This document shows positions 22,233 to 29,504 of a stretch of DNA of 34,917 bases, one piece after another (the stretch's first letter is position 1; every line of letters begins with the position of its first letter). A program made the translations under genes and the position numbers. The stretch spans positions 1 through 34,917 of the forward strand of contig CAZPMT010000047.1 of NCBI GenBank assembly GCA_964587655.1. Direction: 5' to 3'. The notes under the pieces are model-generated. The model did no database searches. It saw only the letters and a program-made list of their open reading frames with translations, and was not told the DNA's origin. The DNA is from CAZPMT01 sp964587655 (GTDB lineage: Bacteria > Hydrogenedentota > Hydrogenedentia > Hydrogenedentales > SLHB01).

Positions 22233-22349
22233 ATCATGTTCGTCAATCAGCGCGGCCCAGTTTCTCAGCGCCCCGAGGTAGTTGCCGATCATCAACTCGC
22301 CAGAAGGCTGCACCCCGCTGAACAGTGTCTTCCTAGTTCGGCTCTTCAT
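22233..22349 (-). pseudogene. trpS: tryptophan-tRNA ligase, N-terminal remnant
   Basis: The first 39 codons encode RKTLFSGVQPSGELMIGNYLGALRNWAAL-type sequence, the unmistakable start of TrpRS with its HIGH-like motif (here GNYLG). After LIDEHD the expected continuation (the xxCxFCVVDLHA region) is absent; the frame instead runs into the leader and ribosome binding site of the methyltransferase. The ATG overlaps the trpG stop as ATGA, so the intact gene was once the last of the hisI-trpE-trpG-trpS run. No KMSKS segment or other TrpS part is found in the window. A working trpS must exist elsewhere, unless the join is an assembly error. Confidence 0.85.
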
Positions 22350-22908
22350 TTTGACATGAAGTTCCGCACGATCTGCTTTCCGCACGCCGTGAGTATGCTT
22401 TCCGGGTGGAACTGGACGCCCCAGATGGGGTACTGCTTGTGCGCAACGCCCATGATCTCTCCCTGGTCGGTGGTCTCGGCGATGATTTCGAGACAGTCCG
22501 GGCACGTGTCGCGTTTGATGATCAGCGAGTGGTAGCGCGTCGCCTGGAACGGCGATTCGACGTCTTTGAACAGGACGTTGCCGTTGTGCTTTATCCAGCT
22601 CAGCTTGCCGTGCATGATCCGTCCGGCCCGCACGACGTCGCCGCCGAAGACGTCCCCGATGGACTGGTGCCCAAGGCAAACGCCGAGCGTCGGGATCTCC
22701 GGGCCGAGTTCGCGAATGACGTCGCGCGAAATGCCCGCTTCCTTCGGCGTACACGGCCCCGGCGAGACGATGATCCTGTCCGGTTTGAGTGCGCGGATGC
22801 CCGCCACGTCGATGGCGTCGTTCCGGAACACGCGAATGTCCTGATCGAGTTCGCCGAAATACTGCACGAGGTTGTACGTGAACGAGTCGTAGTTGTCGAC
22901 GATGACAA

Positions 22909-22912
<4 letters not shown>
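22346..22912 (-). CDS. trpG: anthranilate synthase component II (glutamine amidotransferase)
   Basis: The product is a class I glutamine amidotransferase of 188 residues that supplies ammonia to TrpE for anthranilate, and possibly to PabB for folate. It starts MIVIVDNYDSFTYNLVQYFG and has SPGPCTPKEAG. The catalytic triad is Cys79 (GVCLGHQ), His169 and Glu171 (FHPESIL). The RYHSLII strand is in place. The start overlaps the trpE stop (ATGA), and its stop overlaps the trpS remnant start, indicating tight coupling. No separate pabA or pabB is seen, so dual use is possible but not shown. Confidence 0.95.
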
Positions 22913-24396
<1,484 letters not shown>

Positions 24397-24453
24397 GGTG
24401 CGTTATCCTTTCGGTGGCGGCGGTCGAGCAGGAGCCCGACCTAACCGGGGCTA

Positions 24454-24819
24454 TCATTCGTTGGCGACGCCGTCGCCGGACAGCGTCACGTTGCCGTCGA
24501 AATCCACTAGACGGTAGAAGCAGCTTGTCTCATTGGTGTGACAGGTTGGCCCGATGGGCTCGCACTTCAGGACGAGTGCGTCGGCGTCACAATCGATTCG
24601 GATCTCCTTCACATCGAGGAAATTCCCCGACGACTCGCCCTTGAGCCACAGCTTCTTCCTCGAACGCGACCAGAAACACGCCCGGCGGTCGCGCAAAGTA
24701 ATGGCCAGCGATTCCGCGTTCATATACCCGAGCATGAGGACCTGATTCGTATCCGCGTGTTGGATAATCGCGGCTATCAGGCCATGCCCATCAAACTTGA
24801 TCAAGTCGTTCAGCTTCAT
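24454..24819 (-). CDS. hisI: phosphoribosyl-AMP cyclohydrolase
   Basis: HisI of 121 residues, the third enzyme of histidine synthesis, opens the adenine ring of phosphoribosyl-AMP. It starts KLNDLIKFDGHGLIAAIIQ and has MLGYMNAESL, the metal and substrate region CFWSRSRKKLWLKGESSGN, three aspartates in DCDADAL and the zinc cysteines in GPTCHTNETSCFY. It is the stand-alone form and not fused to hisE. The gap of 230 bases up to hisF holds two palindromes and no gene. Placement between hisF and trpE joins histidine and tryptophan genes in one run. Confidence 0.94.
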   Translation of the reverse strand: MKLNDLIKFDGHGLIAAIIQHADTNQVLMLGYMNAESLAITLRDRRACFWSRSRKKLWLKGESSGNFLDVKEIRIDCDADALVLKCEPIGPTCHTNETSCFYRLVDFDGNVTLSGDGVANE

Positions 24820-24844
24820 GGGGAGCGGATCCTTATCTTGTGTG

Positions 24845-24865
24845 GGTCCGAAATAATTTCGGACC
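24845..24865. repeat. 21-bp perfect palindrome
   Basis: GGTCCGAAAT pairs with ATTTCGGACC around a single A. It lies 25 bases upstream of hisI, between hisF and hisI. The AT-rich centre and lack of a T-run fit a dispersed palindrome or binding site better than a terminator. Confidence 0.7.
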
Positions 24866-24936
24866 TACGAGCCCTGATTTTCGAGTGTTCGCGCGTGAAC
24901 GGAATGGAAAAGCGTTCCGGGAACTAGCGGCGGGAC

Positions 24937-24982
24937 ATGCGACGCCATCGGCATATCTGGATATGCTTATTCGGCATCGCAT
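24937..24982. other. nested hairpin in the hisF-hisI gap
   Basis: Outer arms ATGCGACGCC and GGCATCGCAT (one mismatch) enclose an inner stem GCATATC/GATATGC (24951-24957 with 24960-24966). The stem could slow or end transcription between hisF and hisI, but no T-run follows. Function is not established. Confidence 0.45.
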
Positions 24983-25016
24983 CTTCTCCTTGGCGTGAGT
25001 TCTTGCCCGTTTGCGA

Positions 25017-25030
25017 CAGGCTAAAGCCTG
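25017..25030. repeat. CAGGCT-AA-AGCCTG palindrome
   Basis: A 6-bp stem and 2-base centre lie 20 bases after the hisF stop. The same arms with an AC centre occur at 27293-27306, so this is one repeat family. Confidence 0.6.
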
Positions 25031-25049
25031 CACTACGAGCAATTCACCA

Positions 25050-25817
25050 TTAGGATCGCACAGGGACCCCATGACTTGCAAGAAATTTTTTTGCCTCGCG
25101 GATGGTGTATTCCTGAAAGTGGAAGATAGACGCGGCAAGGGCCGCGGCCGCCCCGCCTTCAACGAGTCCTGCCCGCAGGTGTTCGAGACTGCCGGCGCCG
25201 CCGCTGGCGATCACTGGGATGCCGACCGCGTCAGCCACGGCGCGAGTCAATGGGATGTCGTATCCATTCTTGGTGCCGTCGCAATCCATCGAAGTCAGCA
25301 AAATCTCGCCCGCACCCCGCTGTTCGACTTCTTTCGCCCATGCCACGGCATCGAGTACCGTCGCACGGCCACCGTCCCGGCCTCCGTGGCTGTGCACGAC
25401 GTAGCGCCCGTCCGGCGCAAGCTTCGCGTCGATGGCCACCACAATGCACTGGGCGCCGAACCGACTCGAGGCTTCGCCGATGAAATCCGGGTTCTGGATC
25501 GCGGGCGTATTGATCGAGACTTTGTCGGCCCCAGCCGCCAGCAAACGCCGGATGTCCTCGATCGTGCGGATCCCGCCGCCGACGCACAGCGGCATGAACA
25601 CCTGCTCCGCCGTGCGACGCACCACGTCGAGCATGGTCTCGCGGTTGTCCGTCGACGCACGGATGTCCAGAAACACTAACTCGTCGGCTTCTTCTTCGTC
25701 ATATCGCTTTGAGATCTCGACTGGGTCGCCCGCGTCGCGAAGACCGAGAAACTTCACGCCCTTGACCACGCGTCCATCCGCGACGTCGAGACACGGAATA
25801 ATGCGTTTCGCCAGCAT
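25050..25817 (-). CDS. hisF: imidazole glycerol phosphate synthase, cyclase subunit
   Basis: HisF of 255 residues, a TIM barrel that with HisH makes imidazole glycerol phosphate and AICAR. The catalytic aspartates are in IIPCLDVADGRVVKG (Asp11) and VVAIDAKL (about Asp130). Phosphate-binding loops VGGGIRTIED, SHGGRDG and ASGGAGSLEH are present. The ATG at 25817 is chosen because GGAAGGATGAGG lies upstream and the longer frame only shadows amaP. It starts 7 bases after the amaP stop, so it belongs to the efp-asp23-amaP-hisF run. The hisH and hisA genes that usually accompany it are not here. Confidence 0.95.
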   Translation of the reverse strand: MLAKRIIPCLDVADGRVVKGVKFLGLRDAGDPVEISKRYDEEEADELVFLDIRASTDNRETMLDVVRRTAEQVFMPLCVGGGIRTIEDIRRLLAAGADKVSINTPAIQNPDFIGEASSRFGAQCIVVAIDAKLAPDGRYVVHSHGGRDGGRATVLDAVAWAKEVEQRGAGEILLTSMDCDGTKNGYDIPLTRAVADAVGIPVIASGGAGSLEHLRAGLVEGGAAAALAASIFHFQEYTIREAKKFLASHGVPVRS

Positions 25818-25824
25818 TGCGGCC

Positions 25825-26715
25825 TCATCCTTCCCGGAACTTCGACCCTGAGTCCGTTTCCTTCTTGCCAGCCTCATCGTCCTCATTCGTGAGCGCTTGA
25901 AAGCCGGTGTTCTCCGCGGCTGGGCCGCTTTCGGGCAGGATCGGCGAATCACCAACGGCCTCAGCCCGGGCCGGCGCCGCCGGGATGACCTCGACCGTCG
26001 AAGAGAAGCCGTAATCCGCGCGGCCCAAGCTCTTCTCCTCCGCGCCCGATCCAAAGGCTCCCAATGCAAGACTTGAGACAGCCCCCGAATCCCCCGCCTT
26101 GGCGGGCGGTTCGGAGACGGCCGCTGCCGGTTCTTCGAGCTTAGGAAGCGTTTCGCGCGCATGCGCCGCCGCAAGCTGCTTCGCATCGACAATGATGTCG
26201 CGGACGTTGAGGTTTACCTTCGTGACCTCCTCGACGCCGAGGATGTTCACCGCCGCGTCCATCAGGAATTCAGAAATGCGGTTGGCGGTCTCGTGAGCCG
26301 AGGCCCCGCCCGACCCTTTGTACATCAGCACGTCCGCGCTGACCACCGCCCGCCGGTTGTCCTCCGAGGGAACCACCTTGACCTTGATCTTCTTCACTTC
26401 GGGCATCTTGCTAACGACCCGGCTGAGATTGGCCTCCACGGAATCAAGCTCGATCGTCACGTCGCCACGAATACCCGGGAATGATATGGTGCTCCTGGGC
26501 CGTTTCGCCCTGCACACTGGCACGATGCCCACGAACGCGACCAGAAACAGAACGATCCCGATGACGGGACCGTAAAGCGTGTGGAACAGCGCCTTGCCAT
26601 CTTGCAGCACCTGCACATAGACGTCCTCGTTGAACCACATGGAGATGAGAAGCGCGCTGCCAATCAGGACAAGCAGCCCCAACAGCTTCAAGATGACGCT
26701 CTGTACGATTCGCAT
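25825..26715 (-). CDS. amaP: alkaline shock response membrane anchor protein AmaP-like
   Basis: This 296-residue protein has two N-terminal membrane helices (about residues 7-27 and 47-67) followed by a soluble domain with the AmaP pattern: VTIELDSVEANLSRVV, VKKIKVKVVPSEDNRRAVVSADV and VNLNVRDII. AmaP holds Asp23 at the membrane in Gram-positive bacteria. The last 110 residues are rich in Ala, Pro, Glu and Gly and look disordered; this tail has no counterpart I recall in the family. The Asp23-family gene directly upstream supports the assignment. A ribosome binding site AAGGTGA precedes the ATG. Its exact role in this organism is unknown. Confidence 0.82.
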   Translation of the reverse strand: MRIVQSVILKLLGLLVLIGSALLISMWFNEDVYVQVLQDGKALFHTLYGPVIGIVLFLVAFVGIVPVCRAKRPRSTISFPGIRGDVTIELDSVEANLSRVVSKMPEVKKIKVKVVPSEDNRRAVVSADVLMYKGSGGASAHETANRISEFLMDAAVNILGVEEVTKVNLNVRDIIVDAKQLAAAHARETLPKLEEPAAAVSEPPAKAGDSGAVSSLALGAFGSGAEEKSLGRADYGFSSTVEVIPAAPARAEAVGDSPILPESGPAAENTGFQALTNEDDEAGKKETDSGSKFREG

Positions 26716-26853
26716 GGGATATCACCTTCCGTCCAGCGCCCCGGAGCGGATCTCGGGGCGGTACAAACTGCGCGTCAAAAACCGGGCCAACGTACTTGAG
26801 ACCCTGTACGAAAAGTCGCCAGGCCTCGTAAACCGAAAGCCTCGCAACCCGTG

Positions 26854-26874
26854 GGGCAGACTGTCAGTCTGCCC
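26854..26874. repeat. 9-bp-stem palindrome over the asp23 stop
   Basis: GGGCAGACT pairs with AGTCTGCCC around GTC. The TGA stop of the asp23-like gene (26864-26866) lies within its centre, so the last codons and the stop come from the repeat. Confidence 0.7.
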
Positions 26875-27256
26875 TCAATGTCGTTCCCGACTCATGGGGT
26901 TGTCCCTTCTGAGTAACGTTCACGTTCACCCTTCCAATCGGCAGGTACGACGCCTCGCGGACCGCTGCGATCGCGGCGTCCTGCACGCGCGAACCCACGT
27001 GCGCAAGGTCAACGCCCTCTCTCGCGACGATCGATATGTCCATTTGGAGCCACCCGTCATGGTCCACATGGGCCGCGACGCCCGGCGTCCTGCGCATGCC
27101 AAGCCTGTCCGCAAGCCCGGCGTTCATGCCCGCGACGCCTTCCTGGCGCAACGCCGCGTCGTGCGCCAGGCGCGCGCAAATCTCCGGGTCCACACAGTTT
27201 GTCAAACGACGACAAACTGTGACTCGCGAGTCTCGACGGGCGGGATCCACCATCAT
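26864..27256 (-). CDS. Asp23/Gls24 (DUF322) family protein
   Basis: The product has 130 residues from the ATG at 27256, which has AGGGA 6 bases upstream. The Asp23 pattern is clear: DPEICARLAHDAALRQEGVAGM, a variable middle, then ISIVAREGVDLAHVGSRVQD and a final LPIGRVNVNVTQKG strand. Asp23-family proteins form an envelope-associated layer or assist cell-wall stress responses, with AmaP as anchor; the neighbouring amaP-like gene fits. Two palindromes affect the gene: one encodes residues 12-22 near the N-terminus, and another contains the stop codon. The first residues and the last few after VTQKG are therefore probably not ancestral. The start could instead be the GTG at codon 22. Confidence 0.8.
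   Translation of the reverse strand: MMVDPARRDSRVTVCRRLTNCVDPEICARLAHDAALRQEGVAGMNAGLADRLGMRRTPGVAAHVDHDGWLQMDISIVAREGVDLAHVGSRVQDAAIAAVREASYLPIGRVNVNVTQKGQPHESGTTLRAD
27193..27221. repeat. 11-bp-stem palindrome inside the asp23-like gene
   Basis: CACAGTTTGTC and GACAAACTGTG flank a 7-base centre. It is in frame within the N-terminal coding region. It resembles a palindromic element that has landed in a gene without breaking the frame. Confidence 0.75.
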
Positions 27257-27292
27257 AATATCCCTGCACTGCAACTACGGTTTCACGTCCAA

Positions 27293-27306
27293 CAGGCTAC
27301 AGCCTG
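27293..27306. repeat. CAGGCT-AC-AGCCTG palindrome
   Basis: Same arms as the element at 25017-25030. It lies in the 62-base gap between the efp stop and the asp23-like start. Confidence 0.6.
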
Positions 27307-27318
27307 GAGTTTCCGGTC

Positions 27319-27879
27319 TCACCCTGCCCGCTCGATATATTGCGATGTGCGCGTATCGACTTTTATGATCACGCCCTGCTGCAAGAAGAGAGGCACCTGG
27401 ACGACTGCCCCGGTTTCCAATGTAGCCGGTTTCGTTCCGCCCGTGGCGCGGTCTCCTTGGAAGCCCGGATCGCACTGCACGACCTCGAGCGTAACGAAAA
27501 ACGGCACTTCCATCGAAATGGGCCGGCCCCTGTAGAAAGAGAGCGTGACGTCCATGTTTTCCTTGAGCCATTTGCTCTTGTCGCCGACGATGTCCTCACC
27601 GACGGCTATCTGCTCATACGTGTCCTTATGCATAAAATGATAGAGGTCGCCGTCGTGATACATATACTGCCAGGGCTGCATTTCGACGACGGCTTCCTCG
27701 AACTTCTCGCCGGCGCGGAACGTCTTCTCGATGACGCGCCCCGTAAGCACGTTCTTGAACTTCGTCCGAACAAACGCGCCGCCTTTGCCGGGTTTGACGT
27801 GCTGAAAATCGACGATCTGCATCAGATCGCCTTCCATTGCGACAATGATTCCAGTCTTAAAATCCGCCGTCGAGATCAT
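27319..27879 (-). CDS. efp: translation elongation factor P
   Basis: EF-P of 186 residues rescues ribosomes stalled at proline stretches. Three OB/KOW-type domains follow in order: ISTADFKTGIIV..., the middle YMYHDGDLYHFMHKDTYEQI and the final PLFLQQGVIIKVDTRTSQYIER. The modifiable tip loop is HVKPGKGGAF with Lys32, so it is the lysine type, but the modifying enzyme (EpmA or another) is not in the window. The start overlaps the pepP stop as ATGA. Gene order aroQ-pepP-efp resembles the aroQ-yqhT-efp order of Bacillus. Confidence 0.97.
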   Translation of the reverse strand: MISTADFKTGIIVAMEGDLMQIVDFQHVKPGKGGAFVRTKFKNVLTGRVIEKTFRAGEKFEEAVVEMQPWQYMYHDGDLYHFMHKDTYEQIAVGEDIVGDKSKWLKENMDVTLSFYRGRPISMEVPFFVTLEVVQCDPGFQGDRATGGTKPATLETGAVVQVPLFLQQGVIIKVDTRTSQYIERAG

Positions 27880-28970
27880 ACTTCCAAAACCCTTAGCTCC
27901 TTCGGCGCACTAGTAATACTCGTGCAGCCGCTTTTCGTCACCACAACCAGATCCTCGATACGAACGCCGCCCCGCTTGGGCAGGTAGATGCCCGGTTCCA
28001 CGGTGACGGTCATTCCCTCCAGGAGAACAACCTGGCACTCCGGATTAAGCCTGGGGGATTCGTGAATCTCGATGCCGACGCCATGGCCCAGCCCGTGGCC
28101 GAAGTGTTTGCCGTAACCCGCGTCCGCAATGACGCCCCGAGCCACCGCGTCAACATCGCAGCACCGGACGCCGGGACGGATCGCCTTCAACGCGGCCTGT
28201 TGCGCCGTCAAAACGACCTCGTAGATCTCCGTAAACCACGCGCCGGGGATCGTACCGTATGCGTAAGTGCGAGTCAAATCCGAACAGTAGCCTGCCTTGC
28301 GGCATCCGAGGTCCAACAGCACGACGTCGCCGCCTTTGAGCCGCGTTTCTCCCGGGCGGCCATGCGGCATCGAACTCCGCGGCCCGAACAACGCTATCAT
28401 GTCGAATGACGCGCCGTCGGCGCCCCGCCGCTTGAATTCATACTCGAAACGTCCCGCGAGTTCCGCTTCGGAAAGATCTTTCTCGAGGATCCCGAGGAGA
28501 TCATCCAGGACGCCCTCGGCCAGTCGTGACGCTTCCCGGATTCTCTTGACCTCATCGGCGGTTTTCGCCATCCGCAATGTCGCCACGATATCCGAAACCG
28601 GTTCCATCCTGCCCCGGAACGCGCTTTCGAGCATCTTGAGTTGGGCCACGGTGAGGTAAGCAGGCTCATAGGCCACGACCGACACCCCCAATGAGGTGAG
28701 CCGTTCGCCAACGCCCTTCAGAAAACCGTCCGATACCTCTTCGACCGCAAACCCGGACACTTGTGCGCGTGCCTGCTCTGTGTACCGGAAATCACACAGA
28801 AACAGGGCCTCTTCCCGCGTGACAATGACCGCCGACGTGCTGCCAATGAACCCGGTAAGGTACTGGTTCTCCGGGGACGCGAGACTGAGAAACGCGTCCG
28901 CTTTGGCTTCCTTGATGCGCCTTCGCAAAACCCTCAAGCGGGTCTCGCTTCGACTCTGTCTTGGATTCAT
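27876..28970 (-). CDS. Xaa-Pro aminopeptidase / M24 family peptidase
   Basis: This 364-residue pita-bread metallopeptidase removes N-terminal residues next to proline. The N-terminal creatinase-like domain runs to about residue 130. The five metal ligands are visible: Asp220 and Asp231 (LLDLGCRKAGYCSDLTRT), His296 (GHGLGHGVGIEIHE), Glu325 (VTVEPGIYLP) and Glu339 (VRIEDLV). Length fits the short YqhT/PepQ-like type. It overlaps efp, so proline-peptide recycling and EF-P are co-expressed. The exact N-terminus is fixed only by ORF length; an internal start is possible. The gene is 54 bases after aroQ. Confidence 0.93.
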   Translation of the reverse strand: MNPRQSRSETRLRVLRRRIKEAKADAFLSLASPENQYLTGFIGSTSAVIVTREEALFLCDFRYTEQARAQVSGFAVEEVSDGFLKGVGERLTSLGVSVVAYEPAYLTVAQLKMLESAFRGRMEPVSDIVATLRMAKTADEVKRIREASRLAEGVLDDLLGILEKDLSEAELAGRFEYEFKRRGADGASFDMIALFGPRSSMPHGRPGETRLKGGDVVLLDLGCRKAGYCSDLTRTYAYGTIPGAWFTEIYEVVLTAQQAALKAIRPGVRCCDVDAVARGVIADAGYGKHFGHGLGHGVGIEIHESPRLNPECQVVLLEGMTVTVEPGIYLPKRGGVRIEDLVVVTKSGCTSITSAPKELRVLEV

Positions 28971-29024
28971 GCTCGACCTCGCCCGCCATGAAGATTGGTC
29001 TTGGATTTCTCTTATGCGCGGTCT

Positions 29025-29459
29025 CTACGGTCTCGCCAGTCTTGCGGCGGCATGAAGCGCGAGGCGGTAGCTTTCGCTGCCGAATCCGCTGATCTGACCC
29101 ACGGCCACCGGGGCGATAAATGAATGATGCCGAAATGGCTCGCGCGCGTACACGTTCGAGAGATGGACCTCGATCGTGGGGATGGCCACGGCGGAGATCG
29201 CGTCGCGCAGGGCGATGCTCGTGTGCGTGTACGCCGCCGGGTTGATAATGATGGCGTCCGCCCACGAAGCGGCTTCCTGAATCGCGCTGACCAGTTCGCC
29301 CTCGACATTCGACTGGAACGTCTTTATCTCGATCCCGAGCAGGCGCGCCTCATCCGCCAGCATGGCATTGATGCTCTCGATCGTGACGTGCCCGTAGACT
29401 TCGGGTTCGCGTGTGCCCAACAAGTTCAGGTTCGGCCCGTGGACTACAAAGACGTTCAT
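29025..29459 (-). CDS. aroQ: 3-dehydroquinate dehydratase, type II
   Basis: AroQ of 144 residues catalyses the third step of the shikimate pathway, feeding chorismate to trpE. The active-site signature is VHGPNLNLLGTREPEVYGH, with the lid arginine and the catalytic tyrosine in VYGH. IINPAAYTHTSIALRDA supplies the substrate-binding asparagine and serine, and IEVHLSNVYAREPFR the catalytic histidine. GISGFGSESY-like QISGFGSESY closes the fold. The ATG has GGGAGGG upstream. It heads the downstream amino-acid and translation run and is 45 bases after the O-antigen ligase gene. Confidence 0.96.
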   Translation of the reverse strand: MNVFVVHGPNLNLLGTREPEVYGHVTIESINAMLADEARLLGIEIKTFQSNVEGELVSAIQEAASWADAIIINPAAYTHTSIALRDAISAVAIPTIEVHLSNVYAREPFRHHSFIAPVAVGQISGFGSESYRLALHAAARLARP

Positions 29460-29504
29460 GGTTGTCCCTCCCGGAAAGCCCCTGCGTTCATCGGCGCTTT
29501 CCTT

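Noticed and set aside
24845..27306. A CRISPR array or phage attachment sites among the palindromes.
   Set aside because: The repeats differ in sequence, are irregularly spaced and have no uniform spacers; no cas, integrase or transposase gene is present.
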